From Paenibacillus piscarius (lineage in GTDB: Bacteria > Bacillota > Bacilli > Paenibacillales > Paenibacillaceae): a DNA stretch of 64,000 nucleotides. Every line of letters begins with the position of its first letter. Positions within the stretch are counted from its first letter, which is position 1. The position numbers and the translations under genes were made by a program. The DNA is taken from contig NZ_JAIEUI010000003.1 of the NCBI RefSeq assembly GCF_022234545.1, positions 416,500 to 480,499 of the forward strand, given 5' to 3'. The notes below the pieces were generated by a model. The model was not told where the DNA came from, did not search any database, and was given only the letters and a program-made list of their open reading frames with translations. Positions 1 through 9,141 of the stretch are shown here, piece by piece.

Positions 1-258
1 CGGCATATCGTCGTGTTCGTGTTCTCGGTAATTCTGACCCTGATCGCCTTCGCTGCAGTAGCTGCCGGAGGGGTGAACGCCACCTTTGCTATTATTCTGC
101 TGCTGGTGATGGCCGTGCTGCAGGTGTTCCTGCAGATGGGCTTCTGGATGCATCTGAAGGATAAAGGGCATATGATTCCGATTATCTTCATGCTGGGCGG
201 CTTTTTCATCGCAGGGACTTGCATTGTAATGGCGCTCTACTGGGTATGGTGGGATTAA
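1..258 (+). CDS. ctaF: Cytochrome c oxidase subunit IV (partial, 5' end outside window)
   Basis: The reading frame is open from the first base, so the N-terminus lies upstream of the window. The visible 85 codons encode a small hydrophobic protein with about three membrane segments, the motif FLQMGFWMHLKDKGH and the ending YWVWWD, all typical of the prokaryotic subunit IV of haem-copper caa3/aa3 oxidases. This subunit stabilises the core complex in the cytoplasmic membrane. The ctaG gene follows after 24 bp, the usual ctaCDEF-ctaG order in Bacillales, so the main oxidase subunits should lie just to the left. Confident, although only part of the gene is visible. Confidence 0.9.
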   Translation, partial: RHIVVFVFSVILTLIAFAAVAAGGVNATFAIILLLVMAVLQVFLQMGFWMHLKDKGHMIPIIFMLGGFFIAGTCIVMALYWVWWD

Positions 259-282
259 TAACGGTCCGGGGAGGTCTCGCGT

Positions 283-1194
283 ATGCTGCCGGGATTACAA
301 TATTTCAGCTTTAGTGAATTATGGAGCCCGCTGTTTCTGGCCGTGATGCTCCTCCTGACAGCCGGATATTTCGTGCTGATCGGACCGCTGGCCTCCCGTC
401 TCGGAGGCAGCACTGCAGTCCCCTTCTGGCGGAGGGGGCTGTTCTTATGCGGAATGCTGGCGCTCTATCTGGCCCAAGGCGGACCGGTCAGCCTGCTCGG
501 GCATATCCTGTTCTCTTACCATATGGTCAGCATGGCGCTGTCCTATCTGGTGGCGGTCCCGCTGATTATGCTGGGGATCCCCGACTGGTGCTGGCGCGCC
601 ATGCTGCGGGTGAATCCGCTGGAGGGTTTGGCTTTTCTCGCGAAGCCGGTTGTGGCCGCCCTGCTGTTCAATGGCCTGTTCTCGCTCTACCATATCCCTG
701 TGATCCATGATTATGTCATGCTGAACTTCACGGTCCACCGCCTGTATTATGGCGTTCTGTTCCTCACCTCCGCGCTGATGTGGTGGAATCTGATCAATCC
801 GCTGCCGGAATACCGGGCGCTGAGCGGACTGGGGCAGGTGGGCTTCATCTTCCTGAACATGGTTCTGCTGACACCGGCCTGCGGGCTGATTATCTTTGCC
901 AGTACTCCCTTGTATGCTACCTATAGCGATCCCGCGATCTGGGCGAAGGCGATGGGGTATTGTGTGCCTCAGCGTCCGGAGGCGTTATTGCAGGCTTTTG
1001 GCGGCCCCGGCTTCTTCGGCACCCTGTCCCCCAAGGTAGATCAGCAGGTGGGCGGCATCGTGATGAAGTTCATTCAGGAATTTATTTTCGCCTCGATGCT
1101 TGCTTATGTGTTCTATCATTGGTATAAAAAAGAGAACGGACAGGAGGACACGGAGGTGTCCGCACCATCCTCTGCACTGGCGGAGGAGGTCTGA
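283..1194 (+). CDS. ctaG: Cytochrome c oxidase assembly factor CtaG
   Basis: A 303-residue polytopic membrane protein with about seven hydrophobic segments and conserved histidines in GHILFSYHMVSMALSYLV, matching the caa3-type CtaG family needed to form active caa3 oxidase. The ATG has a strong ribosome site (GGGGAGG) 7 bp upstream. The last 25 residues are a charged, low-complexity cytoplasmic tail. It sits between ctaF and a DUF420 gene, the conserved Bacillales arrangement, and is probably cotranscribed with them. The biochemical role, thought to concern copper-site or subunit assembly, is family knowledge and not visible here. Confidence 0.93.
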   Translation: MLPGLQYFSFSELWSPLFLAVMLLLTAGYFVLIGPLASRLGGSTAVPFWRRGLFLCGMLALYLAQGGPVSLLGHILFSYHMVSMALSYLVAVPLIMLGIPDWCWRAMLRVNPLEGLAFLAKPVVAALLFNGLFSLYHIPVIHDYVMLNFTVHRLYYGVLFLTSALMWWNLINPLPEYRALSGLGQVGFIFLNMVLLTPACGLIIFASTPLYATYSDPAIWAKAMGYCVPQRPEALLQAFGGPGFFGTLSPKVDQQVGGIVMKFIQEFIFASMLAYVFYHWYKKENGQEDTEVSAPSSALAEEV

Positions 1195-1230
1195 CCTACA
1201 ATGAGCTGGTAAGTACCGAGGGGGATATTC

Positions 1231-1695
1231 ATGGATATTTTCACATTGTTTCCTACGATCAGCACCTCATTCATCGTCATCAGTGCGGTGCTGGTAGCCA
1301 TCGGGTGGAGACAGATTATTCAAGGCAAGCGTGAGGCACACAAGAAGACCATGATTGCGGCTGCGGTGGCAGCGATTCTCTTCTTCCTGGTGTACTCTTC
1401 CCGGACGATATTCGTGGGGAATACGTCCTGGGGCGGCCCGGAGAGCCTGACGACGATCTACCATGTCTTCCTGATCTTCCACATTGTGCTGGCTACCGTC
1501 GCTGCCGTCTTCGGCATTACCACGCTGACGCTCGGCTTCAAGGCCAAGTATGCCAAGCACCGCAAGTGGGGGCGGGTAACGTCTGTCATCTGGTTCATCA
1601 CCGCCATCACGGGCGTCGCCGTCTATGTATTGCTGTACATCTTCTACCCGGGCGGCCACACGAAGCCGGTCTGGGAGATCATCCTTGGCGCTTAG
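1231..1695 (+). CDS. DUF420 membrane protein (YozB-like)
   Basis: A 154-residue protein with four to five membrane helices. The N-terminus (FPTISTSFIVISAVLVAIGW) and the histidines in KREAHKKTM, IYHVFLIFHIVLA and KHRKWGR fit DUF420/YozB, a family that regularly follows cytochrome oxidase genes and whose spaced histidines have led to proposals of haem or copper handling. GGGGG lies 8 bp before the ATG. It is the last gene of the operon, followed by a strong hairpin terminator. The exact function is unknown for the family. Confidence 0.85.
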   Translation: MDIFTLFPTISTSFIVISAVLVAIGWRQIIQGKREAHKKTMIAAAVAAILFFLVYSSRTIFVGNTSWGGPESLTTIYHVFLIFHIVLATVAAVFGITTLTLGFKAKYAKHRKWGRVTSVIWFITAITGVAVYVLLYIFYPGGHTKPVWEIILGA

Positions 1696-1717
1696 GCCGT
1701 GGGAGTCCTTGGTTAGC

Positions 1718-1768
1718 AAAAAAGCCTGTTCATCTAATCCGCGTTTGCGGGGGATGGACGGGCTTTTT
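1718..1768 (+). terminator. Intrinsic terminator of the cta operon
   Basis: Arms AGCCTGTTCATC (1723-1734) and GATGGACGGGCT (1753-1764) pair at 10 of 12 positions. The stem is preceded by an A-run and followed by TTTTT, so it could work in both directions. It lies 23 bp after the DUF420 stop. Confidence 0.85.
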
Positions 1769-1797
1769 GAAATGAGGGGCCGGGAGCGTACGGGCTC

Positions 1798-1945
1798 AAT
1801 GTAATCGAAAAACCGATCACATTGCGCTCACAGGAAGGTCCGTAACCAAATATAGTCGAAAAACCGATCACAATTCGCTCATGGGAAAGCTCGTGACCAA
1901 ATGTAATCGAAAAACCGATCACATTGAGCGTGCGGCAAGCGTGTA
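1798..1945. repeat. Three-copy 51-bp tandem repeat with internal dyads
   Basis: The core TCGAAAAACCGATCAC recurs at 1805, 1856 and 1907, exactly 51 bp apart. Each copy is itself a near-perfect inverted repeat: AATGTAATCG, a spacer of A/C bases, then CGATCACATT. Copies differ at several positions, so they are not a recent duplication or an assembly artefact. The array fills the gap between the cta operon and the next gene. It resembles the dispersed intergenic repeats of Paenibacillus genomes; no function can be assigned. Confidence 0.8.
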
Positions 1946-1998
1946 GGCCGAATAGTTATATAACTATGTGCAAATTTATGGAGAGGCAGGGCTTGCTA

Positions 1999-2709
1999 TT
2001 GAAGCAGATCACTTTTCAGGAAATGAAACAAATCGACAAAGAAGTGATTACAGCTGAGAACTTTCATAGCATAACTTCAAAAAGATTCTATCCGCCATCT
2101 GAACAAGACGAGAGCAGCATTAAATTGATGATCTTGAACAGTATCGGTATCCAAGCCGCGCTCGCACATAAATATTTCTGCCAACGTAACTTTAAGTCTA
2201 CTCATTCTACGAATGGGCAGATTGTACTGTTCTCTGCGGATATTGACGAAGCGGGGAACGGGCTTGCCATGATTTTCGACAAGGTCTTTATTTCTCTCCG
2301 GGAAGATGGGCGACCGATGAATGTACAGGTTAGTGAGCCTAATGCTCTGGCGCTTCAGGCCTTCTCAAAGCTAAGTGCGGACAATCGGATCAACCCGGTT
2401 ATCCGTCACTTTTACCATGATAGGACATTCGTTCAAGACTTCACGCATAAAGCATATTTTGAGATAGAACCGGATCATAGGGAAAGCGAGCCAAATGATT
2501 TTTATAATTATTTATTGCAAGGCTCTCTGATACCGTCGTATGTTAATCCATTATCGATTGATGTGAGCGGTTTAACTATGGAGGAAATTGAGCAGGATGA
2601 CCTTATCCGGCAGCTTGCTGCACAGGTGAAGAACCTCTATTTTGTCATTTACGAATCAGGAGATCCGGAATATCCTATCTTCGGTAAAAATTTAACGAGG
2701 TATATTTAA
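1999..2709 (+). CDS. Hypothetical protein, about 236 residues
   Basis: An open frame with normal codon use but lower GC than its neighbours. I do not recognise a family. The protein is soluble (no signal peptide or membrane helix), mixed alpha/beta, with an acidic C-terminal third and an aromatic-rich end. The start is uncertain. TTG at 1999 lies about 11 bp after GGAGAGG and is preferred. TTG at 1993 and ATG at 1978 are in frame, but the ATG has no ribosome site. The next gene starts 28 bp downstream in the same direction, so the two may be cotranscribed. The lower GC and flanking repeat arrays suggest accessory DNA. Confidence 0.6.
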   Translation: MKQITFQEMKQIDKEVITAENFHSITSKRFYPPSEQDESSIKLMILNSIGIQAALAHKYFCQRNFKSTHSTNGQIVLFSADIDEAGNGLAMIFDKVFISLREDGRPMNVQVSEPNALALQAFSKLSADNRINPVIRHFYHDRTFVQDFTHKAYFEIEPDHRESEPNDFYNYLLQGSLIPSYVNPLSIDVSGLTMEEIEQDDLIRQLAAQVKNLYFVIYESGDPEYPIFGKNLTRYI

Positions 2710-2737
2710 TAACTAATGGGTAATAGAAAGCTTGCCC

Positions 2738-3739
2738 ATGGACCCACACATCAAACGAATGTTCCTGGACGAACATGCTGCTGAAGGTGCTAGGCGCTTT
2801 GGGACTAGTCTCGAAGATCTGACCTTCATTGGTGGCTTTCAAAACTTTATATACTCTTACATTCTGGATGAATCCCAATACATTCTTCGTTTTACTCCTG
2901 GAACGCTTCGTACCTCTGAAGGACTTGCAGCCGAAATCGAATGGATTCGTTACCTCGCGGAGTATGGGGTGTCCGTTTCAGCTCCGGTTTTATCAGTGAA
3001 CGGAAAGGATTTTGAGCGTATTCATGGGAATCCGATGGATTATTATGCAGCCTCCTTCAATTATGTACACGGCACAAAAATTGGATATCCGGAATGCTTG
3101 AGAAATCCGATGTTATACGAACAATGTGGGCGTGTTACAGGCCGTCTTCATGAATTGAGCAAGCGTTACAAACCGGTATCCAGAAGACATACCTGGGAGA
3201 CTAATGAATACCTTGTGCAAGCGAAGGATTATTTACCGGCGGAGCTTGGACCCATTTTGCATGCCCTTGATGAACTAAAAGCAGAGTTGGCCAGTCTGCC
3301 TGTAACCTCAGATAATTTCGGTTTAATTCACGGTGATATCAACGTAGGTAATTTCATGGTAGACGATTCAGGGCAAATAACGCTCTTTGATTTCGATGAG
3401 TGTCAGTACAGCTGGTATGCTGAAGATGTTGCTATCCAGCTCTATTACTTGTTATATGTATTTGGGGAAGATTCGAGGTCTGAGCGTAAGGAGCAATACG
3501 AGCTTTTTATCCGGCATTTCGAGTTAGGCTATACTGAGGATGGCCGGCAGCTCCCTGATGGCTGGAAGCGTCAACTGGATTTGTTTCTTAAACTGCGTGA
3601 AATTATCGTAGTCGTCGGCATGCACCGGAGTTGGGATTTAACACAGGCCGACGGTTGGACCCGTGGGTTCTTGCAAGATAGTACGGTGCGCATTACCAAG
3701 GGGATTTCGTTAATCGAAGGTTTCAGCGAAGAGGGGTAA
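2738..3739 (+). CDS. Aminoglycoside-phosphotransferase-fold kinase
   Basis: A 333-residue kinase of the APH/choline-kinase superfamily. The catalytic loop LIHGDINVGNFMVDD (Brenner motif HGDxNxGN) and the metal-binding ITLFDFDE (DFD) are both intact. The N-terminal lobe has FIGGFQNFIYSY as the nucleotide-binding strand-loop. Members phosphorylate small molecules such as antibiotics, homoserine, choline or thioribose; the substrate cannot be told from sequence. ATG at 2738 has a weak AGAAAG site; TTG at 2732 is an alternative. It lies directly after the unknown gene ending at 2709. Confidence 0.85.
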   Translation: MDPHIKRMFLDEHAAEGARRFGTSLEDLTFIGGFQNFIYSYILDESQYILRFTPGTLRTSEGLAAEIEWIRYLAEYGVSVSAPVLSVNGKDFERIHGNPMDYYAASFNYVHGTKIGYPECLRNPMLYEQCGRVTGRLHELSKRYKPVSRRHTWETNEYLVQAKDYLPAELGPILHALDELKAELASLPVTSDNFGLIHGDINVGNFMVDDSGQITLFDFDECQYSWYAEDVAIQLYYLLYVFGEDSRSERKEQYELFIRHFELGYTEDGRQLPDGWKRQLDLFLKLREIIVVVGMHRSWDLTQADGWTRGFLQDSTVRITKGISLIEGFSEEG

Positions 3740-3746
3740 CGATGAT

Positions 3747-3877
3747 AGTTGGAAAAAGCACACTTAATTCCAGCGAAACGGGAACTTTCCGGCAAGTAGT
3801 TGGAAAAAGTCCACCTAATTCCACGCTTCTTACGAAACCGGCTGGAATCTTAGAAATTAAGTGTTGTTTTTCCAACT
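3747..3877. repeat. 51-bp spaced direct repeat pair plus inverted copy
   Basis: AGTTGGAAAAAG starts at 3747 and again at 3798, 51 bp apart; each copy continues into a (C)ACxTAATTCCA stretch. An inverted copy (AATTAAGTGTTG followed by TTTTTCCAACT) occupies 3855-3877, so the transcript could fold into a long stem-loop between convergent genes. It shares the 51-bp spacing, though not the sequence, of the array at 1798-1945. Confidence 0.7.
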
Positions 3878-3945
3878 GCTGCTTATGAATGGTCAAGTCC
3901 TGCCAAATTAGATGTGCAAAATCCACTTATCTTAGCCCGCCATGT

Positions 3946-4728
3946 TCAAAACTGCACACTGAAGCCGTTGAACTGGTGTATCCCCGTTCCGAAACGATCA
4001 AGCCCCTGTTCCTGCAGATACCGTGCTGCCCGTTTCGCTTCCAGAAGTATCTCAGGATCAAGTCCGAGGGTGTGGTGTGAGCCGAAGACTTTGCGGACGC
4101 CGTCAATATCTGCGATGCGCAGCAGGGAACGCGTCAGATCAGCGGGATTCGTGGAAGGGTAGAAGGCATAGACGGGCAAGGTGTCATAGAGAAGATCGCC
4201 ACTGAACAAGAACCCACGGCGCTCGTCCCAGAAGCACAGATGCCCCGGTGAATGCCCGGGTGTGTGATACACCGTGATGATCCGCCCCCCGCCCAGGTCA
4301 ATCCGATCTCCGTCGCGAAGCAAGCCTGCGGGTTGTCCCTGGTAAGGTGTGTAGGTAGAAGGATCAAACGTCTCCGGTGCCGGGCGTGTGATGTCTCTGC
4401 TGATATCCCGGCGAATCTGCTCCAGGGACAAGCCCTGAATACCGTGAATTAACCAATTCTGATCGGCTTCGTGCACATAAATCTGCTCGAATTCCCCATG
4501 GCTGCCGATATGATCCGTATGGACATGAGTGGTAAGAACATCTATGGGCAGAGGAGTCAGCTGGTCGGTGATGCTGCGGATATTTCCTATGCCAAGCCCA
4601 GTATCAATCAGCGCCGCCTTGTCCGCTCCGAGCAACAGGAAGGAATGCACCTGCTCCCAATGTCCGTATTCGCTGATAGCAAAGGTTGAATTATCAATCG
4701 CTGTTACTGTAAACCAAGAATCATTCAT
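3946..4728 (-). CDS. MBL-fold metallo-hydrolase
   Basis: A 260-residue metallo-beta-lactamase-fold hydrolase. The metal ligands are visible as THVHTDHIGS (HxHxDH), HTPGHSPGHLCFW, FSGDLLYD and GSHHTL near the C-terminus, so a binuclear zinc site is probably complete. The family includes glyoxalase II, lactonases and many uncharacterised hydrolases; the short C-terminal part gives no substrate clue. The start at 4728 is chosen because GGAGGG lies 8 bp upstream. Further in-frame ATGs upstream, as far as 4779, lack a ribosome site. It is transcribed towards the kinase gene and ends in the inverted repeat copy. Confidence 0.85.
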   Translation of the reverse strand: MNDSWFTVTAIDNSTFAISEYGHWEQVHSFLLLGADKAALIDTGLGIGNIRSITDQLTPLPIDVLTTHVHTDHIGSHGEFEQIYVHEADQNWLIHGIQGLSLEQIRRDISRDITRPAPETFDPSTYTPYQGQPAGLLRDGDRIDLGGGRIITVYHTPGHSPGHLCFWDERRGFLFSGDLLYDTLPVYAFYPSTNPADLTRSLLRIADIDGVRKVFGSHHTLGLDPEILLEAKRAARYLQEQGLDRFGTGIHQFNGFSVQF

Positions 4729-4788
4729 TAGGCATCCCTCCATTGTTTCATGATAAAGCATACCCGTCTGCTTGTGCAAAAATATCCC

Positions 4789-4824
4789 AAAAAACCTGCA
4801 AGCTCCCTTCGGGAGCCGCAGGTT
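4789..4824 (-). terminator. Terminator of the che operon
   Basis: On the minus strand an outer stem of AACCTGC with its complement and an inner GCTCCC/GGGAGC stem close a TTC loop, followed by a run of six T. It lies 18 bp after the mcp stop codon. Confidence 0.85.
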
Positions 4825-4841
4825 CCCATAAGTGGCAGCAA

Positions 4842-6431
4842 TTACAGCCGGAACGAAGACACGCTGCCCTGCAGCTCCTCGGCCAGGCTGGCCAGGGACT
4901 GGGCGGAGGAGGCGGTCTCCTCGCTGCTGGCCGCTGACTGTTGGGTGGTGGCGGAGATGCTCTCTACCGCTGCCAGCACATCGGTGGACTGGGCGGCCTG
5001 CTCTTCGCTGGCTGCGGCAATTTCGGAGATCTTCTGGCCGGCATTGTTGACCATCGTCACAATCTGGTGGAACGATGCCCCGGTCTGCTGCGACAGCTCA
5101 GCGCTCTCCTGAACCGCGCTCACGCTGGAGCGTGTATTCACCTGCATCCCCTTGATGATGCTGGTGATCTGCTTCGTGGCCTCGCCGCTGCGCTCGGCAA
5201 GCTTGCGCACCTCATCGGCCACGACAGCGAAGCCGCGGCCCTGTTCGCCTGCTCTGGCTGCTTCAATCGCGGCATTCAAGGCGAGCAGGTTGGTCTGATC
5301 GGCGATATCCTCGATGACATCGATGATCTCGCCTACCTTCTGGGAATCCTCCTCCAGCCGGGACATTTGCCCGCTGACGGTTCTCATGCTCTCCATGGAA
5401 TCCTGGATGATACGGTTTCCGTTCTCGGCAATCGACACAGTCTCATCGGAGATGACCGAGGCCTGCTCCGTATTCTGGGCTACCGAGTGGATGGCGCTGG
5501 ACAGCTCTTTGAACAATTCGCTGATCGTTCCGGCATCGTTCGCAGTAGTAGTGCTGCCGCTGGCCACCTCCTGTGTGCTGGCGGAGATCTCCTCTGCGGC
5601 GGCGGACAGGCTCTGGGAATGCAGCAGGATCGCACCCACCGTCTGGCGGAGACTGGTGACCATCTCATTCACCTTGGCTGCCAGCATCCCGATCTCATCC
5701 TTGGTGTCGATGTCGGCCTGGCTGCGCAAGTCACCGCCAGATACCTTGGAGAGAATCTGGACTACCTTGGCCAGCGGCTTGGAGATAATCCGCGAGATGA
5801 TATACCCAAGCAGAATGCATAGAATGACCGCGGCAATAATGATTCCTATGGTAATATTGCGGGCCGAGCTGAACAGGGCAGCGCCATCTTGTCTGGCCTG
5901 ATCCGCCTCCTGGGTATTGATGCTAATCAGCTTGTTCAGAATCTCCTTCAGCGTATCCCCCTGGCTGTTCAGCGTGCTGCCGCGCAGCATCTCCAGCAGC
6001 TTATCGTCCTGTCCGGACAAGGAGAGGCTGACCAGGGAATCATAGGTGTTCAGGTATTCATTCCAGGCTGCTTCAAACGGCGCAATGGCCTGCACCGAAT
6101 CCTCGCTCAGTTTAGTTTTGCGGAAGGAGGCGATGCTGTCCAGCACGTTTTGCTTTTCTCTTTTATAATCCTCGATCCGCTGCTGCCGTTCTTCCGGCGT
6201 CTTCTTGACGTATAAGTCCCTGACGATCACGCGCATGACAGAGAAGCTGTTCTGCGAGCTCTGAAGGGAAGAGACAGGCACCAGGTTGTTCACATACATA
6301 TCATCCAGGCTCTTATTGATCGAACCCAGGTTGCCCAGCCCGTAGAACCCGACGAAGGACAGAATGGACGCGACAACCAGGAAGGACGAGATCAGCTTCA
6401 CGCTTGTTTTTAAGTTATAGAACCATTTCAT
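4842..6431 (-). CDS. Methyl-accepting chemotaxis protein
   Basis: A 529-residue membrane chemoreceptor. A first helix (about 13-33) and a second (about 191-213) bracket a roughly 155-residue helical extracytoplasmic sensor resembling a four-helix-bundle MCP ligand domain. A HAMP domain follows, then a long coiled-coil signalling region with the highly conserved hairpin tip [19 protein letters not shown] and [18 protein letters not shown], which contacts CheA and CheW. There is no C-terminal receptor pentapeptide. It is the last gene of a cheW-cheA-mcp operon (29 bp after cheA), so the receptor is probably dedicated to this CheA. The ligand is unknown. Confidence 0.95.
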   Translation of the reverse strand: MKWFYNLKTSVKLISSFLVVASILSFVGFYGLGNLGSINKSLDDMYVNNLVPVSSLQSSQNSFSVMRVIVRDLYVKKTPEERQQRIEDYKREKQNVLDSIASFRKTKLSEDSVQAIAPFEAAWNEYLNTYDSLVSLSLSGQDDKLLEMLRGSTLNSQGDTLKEILNKLISINTQEADQARQDGAALFSSARNITIGIIIAAVILCILLGYIISRIISKPLAKVVQILSKVSGGDLRSQADIDTKDEIGMLAAKVNEMVTSLRQTVGAILLHSQSLSAAAEEISASTQEVASGSTTTANDAGTISELFKELSSAIHSVAQNTEQASVISDETVSIAENGNRIIQDSMESMRTVSGQMSRLEEDSQKVGEIIDVIEDIADQTNLLALNAAIEAARAGEQGRGFAVVADEVRKLAERSGEATKQITSIIKGMQVNTRSSVSAVQESAELSQQTGASFHQIVTMVNNAGQKISEIAAASEEQAAQSTDVLAAVESISATTQQSAASSEETASSAQSLASLAEELQGSVSSFRL

Positions 6432-6460
6432 ATCGGTTTCCCCCAGTACTGCTGAATTAG

Positions 6461-8464
6461 TTAAGCGAAAACTCCCGTAGTGCTGAAAAGACTGGCTGTA
6501 TCGATAATCAGGGCAATCGTACCGTTGCCCAGAATGGTGGCCCCTGAGATGCTGCCGGTCTGGCCCATATAGGCCCCCAGTGATTTGATCACGATGTCCT
6601 GGTTGCCGACAAGCGTATCCACAGCCAGCGCCAGCCGTTTATCCCCGCGTCCCAGGATGATCAGCGGGAGGGAAGCGGCTTGTTTGCCTGCCCCGGCAGG
6701 CAATCCCAGGATGTCCTGCAGCCAGACGACCGGTATGATCCGGCCGCGGGCGGTAATGACGGGCCGGCCCCGGACAGAATGAAGCTCACTGCGGGACGCG
6801 CGGATAATCTCGGCCACACTGCTCATAGGAATCACGAAGGTGGCTGTGCCGGCATTGACCAGAAGCCCGCGGATAATCGCGAGTGTGAGAGGCAGGCGGA
6901 CGCGGAAGCGGGTGCCCTCACCCTTAGTGGTCTCAATATCAATCATTCCGTTCAGCCGTTCGATGTCATTGCGGACGATATCCATCCCGACCCCGCGCCC
7001 GGATATATCGCTGATCTGTGAAGCTGTAGAGAAGCCGGGCCGGAAAATAAGCCGCAGCGCCTCGTCCTCTGTCATGCTGCCCGCTTCCTCTGCCGTAATC
7101 ATGCCCTTGCGGACCGCAGAGCGGGTGATCGCTTCGGCATCCATTCCGGCCCCGTCATCCTCGATGACCAGAATGACCTGGTTATCCTCATGGGCGGCAG
7201 CGACTCTGATGGTACCCGCTGCGTTCTTGCCGGCGGCAAGCCGGACCTCAGGGGGCTCGATGCCATGATCTGCCGCATTGCGCAGCAGATGAATCAGCGG
7301 GTCGCCCAGCTCCTCGATCAGGGTCCGGTCCAGCTCAGTCTCCTTGCCTTCCAGCACCAGTTCAATCTGCTTGTCCAGGGAGCCGGACAAGTCTCTGACC
7401 ATGCGCGGGAGGCGGCTGAACAGCTGCTCGATCGGCAGCATCCGCACCTTGATCATGCTCTCCTGCAGTTCCCCGGTGATCATAGCCAGGTGGTCAGCAA
7501 GCTGTCCCAGCTCGTCAGTCAGCTCACCGGTGCCGTATTGCTGATGGAACCGGCGGTTCAGGAGGTGAAAGCGGGTCTGGTCAATCACCAGCTCCCCGGC
7601 CAGGTTCATCAGCTTCTCCAGACGGTCCACCTGCACGCGGATGGTCTGCGGCTTGGTCCGGTCGGCAGCCGAAGAACCGGTCTCCGGTGCTTCCTGGATA
7701 TTCCGGTCCGCCTGCTCTGCCTGCCCGGGCGGGGGCGGCTTGACGGAATCGCCGGATTCCCCCGCAGGGTCCGGCAGTTCTTCTATGTAGATACGTTCAA
7801 CGTCCATGATGGACGAAATCTCATCCTTAAGCTGCTGGAGCGGGACTCTGGGCGTAAGCGTCCAGGAGGCTTCATCAATTCCGCTGTCGTGGGCCTCTAT
7901 CCCGTCCAGCTCCGGCGTCATCTTCAGGACGGCGGCTAAGGTCCGCAGCTTGGCGTCGATCAGATGCAGCCGCGGCAGCTTCATTTCACAGTCCGGCGAG
8001 AGCCAGATATGAAGACGCAGGAACTGGAGTGTAAGGGAGGGCCTGGTCTGCGCGTCAGCCGGCGGCGTCTGCTCCAGCAGCTCTTCCGCCGCGAAGGCAC
8101 TCAGCCTCTGCACCAGCCCGGATACATCCGTCGTCTCCCGGTCTTCTGCCGCAATCTCCCGCTGCAGCGCCCGCATTCCGTCCAGCGCCTGGAAGAACAG
8201 GCGGATCAGGGTGCCCGACACGCTCCGTTCCCCGCTGCGCATCTGATGCAGCAGATGCTCCAGATGATGGGTGACTTCCTTCAGCCGGTCATAGCCCATG
8301 GAGGCTGAAGAGCCTTTGAGGGTATGGGCTGCCCGGAAGATCTGCTGGATTCCAGCTTCTGTCTCTCCGGCCTGCTCCAGCCGCAGCACCTCATCCTCGA
8401 TCAGCTGCAGCTGATCCTCCAGCTCTTCAAGGAAGATCCCGCGGTATTCCGATAAGTCAATCAT
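6461..8464 (-). CDS. cheA: Chemotaxis histidine kinase CheA
   Basis: A 667-residue CheA with all five regions: P1/HPt with phosphorylatable His47 in [15 protein letters not shown], a P2-like response-regulator docking region (about 140-235), P3 dimerisation ([18 protein letters not shown]), P4 ATPase ([42 protein letters not shown]) and a C-terminal CheW-like P5. A Pro/Glu-rich linker around 235-275 separates P2 and P3. Its operon partners are cheW and an MCP. No cheY, cheB or cheR is present in the window, so the phosphate acceptor must be encoded elsewhere. Confidence 0.96.
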   Translation of the reverse strand: MIDLSEYRGIFLEELEDQLQLIEDEVLRLEQAGETEAGIQQIFRAAHTLKGSSASMGYDRLKEVTHHLEHLLHQMRSGERSVSGTLIRLFFQALDGMRALQREIAAEDRETTDVSGLVQRLSAFAAEELLEQTPPADAQTRPSLTLQFLRLHIWLSPDCEMKLPRLHLIDAKLRTLAAVLKMTPELDGIEAHDSGIDEASWTLTPRVPLQQLKDEISSIMDVERIYIEELPDPAGESGDSVKPPPPGQAEQADRNIQEAPETGSSAADRTKPQTIRVQVDRLEKLMNLAGELVIDQTRFHLLNRRFHQQYGTGELTDELGQLADHLAMITGELQESMIKVRMLPIEQLFSRLPRMVRDLSGSLDKQIELVLEGKETELDRTLIEELGDPLIHLLRNAADHGIEPPEVRLAAGKNAAGTIRVAAAHEDNQVILVIEDDGAGMDAEAITRSAVRKGMITAEEAGSMTEDEALRLIFRPGFSTASQISDISGRGVGMDIVRNDIERLNGMIDIETTKGEGTRFRVRLPLTLAIIRGLLVNAGTATFVIPMSSVAEIIRASRSELHSVRGRPVITARGRIIPVVWLQDILGLPAGAGKQAASLPLIILGRGDKRLALAVDTLVGNQDIVIKSLGAYMGQTGSISGATILGNGTIALIIDTASLFSTTGVFA

Positions 8465-8494
8465 CCTTCACCTTCTCCCGTATAGTCATTGTGT

Positions 8495-8923
8495 TCAGTC
8501 CCGCAGCAGAATCTCATCCAGCTTCAGGATGCCGACCAGCTCCTCAGCGGAGAAGCCGACCCCGTTGAAGAAGGAACCGCTGATTCCGGCAATACTGTCC
8601 GGGGCAGGCTGAATATCACTGAAGGTGGTGACCTTATTGACCTTGTCCACAATAACCCCGAGGGCTTCCTCCTGGTGATGCACCACCAGAATGCGGGTAT
8701 GCTTCGTATCGGCTGTCTCCGGAAGGTCCAGCAGCACTCTCAGGCTAAGCACCGGCACAATTTTGCCCCGCAGATTGATGATGCCCTTCACATAGTACCG
8801 GCCGTTCGGCACCTCCGTAATTTCCTGCATTCGGATAATTTCATGAACCCCGGAGATGGGAACGGCATAATGCTCCTGCCCGATCCCGAACTCCACATAT
8901 TGCTTCTGTAAGGCGGACTCCAT
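8495..8923 (-). CDS. cheW: Chemotaxis coupling protein CheW
   Basis: A 142-residue single-domain CheW: VEFGIGQEHYAVPISGVHEI at the N-terminus, VKGIINLRGKIVPVLSLR in the middle and LGVIVDKVNKV near the C-terminus are standard CheW core elements. It links the MCP to CheA P5 in receptor arrays. GGAGG lies 5 bp before the ATG. It is the first gene of the operon; its upstream region (8924-9084) runs into the left recombination site of the invertible element, so its promoter context may change with inversion. Confidence 0.95.
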   Translation of the reverse strand: MESALQKQYVEFGIGQEHYAVPISGVHEIIRMQEITEVPNGRYYVKGIINLRGKIVPVLSLRVLLDLPETADTKHTRILVVHHQEEALGVIVDKVNKVTTFSDIQPAPDSIAGISGSFFNGVGFSAEELVGILKLDEILLRD

Positions 8924-9041
8924 AGTGTACCTCCGGCTTTTTTGAATAGTAGCGTGCTCGCACGAGTGTCCTGGCCGCAGCCTCCTTTCCCTTCAGATCA
9001 TGTACGGGTTCGTCCTGCTGCCATTCTTATCTGGCCCCGCT

Positions 9042-9070
9042 ATTAATCACCTTGTGTAATAATGGGTCAA
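9042..9070 (-). promoter_or_regulatory. Possible weak fixed promoter for cheW-cheA-mcp
   Basis: On the minus strand TTGACC (9065-9070) is followed after 17 bp by ATTAAT (9042-9047), a good -35 with a poor -10 (4 of 6). It lies outside the invertible segment, so it would drive cheW in either orientation. No convincing SigD-type motility promoter was found. Low confidence. Confidence 0.35.
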
Positions 9071-9084
9071 AATACCACCAAAAA

Positions 9085-9109
9085 TGTCGTACAATAACAC
9101 TTATGCGAC
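9085..9109 (+). repeat. Left inverted repeat (recombination site) of the invertible element
   Basis: The site reads as arm TGTCGTACAA, spacer TAACAC, arm TTATGCGAC(A). The two arms are inverted copies of each other (8 of 10 matches), giving the arm-spacer-arm plan of XerC/D or Cre sites with a 6-bp asymmetric centre. It is a perfect 25-bp inverted match to 10193-10217. It lies 33 bp before the recombinase start codon. Confidence 0.9.
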
Positions 9110-9141
9110 ATGTTTTACTTCAGAGGAGTGATCGAAAAACA

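Noticed and set aside
1798..1945. CRISPR array
   Set aside because: Three degenerate units with a 51-bp period have similar sequence throughout, with no unique spacers and no cas genes nearby.
4941..5822. Long plus-strand frame opposite the MCP gene
   Set aside because: It mirrors the codon pattern of the chemoreceptor on the other strand, has no ribosome site and encodes a low-complexity composition; shadow frame.
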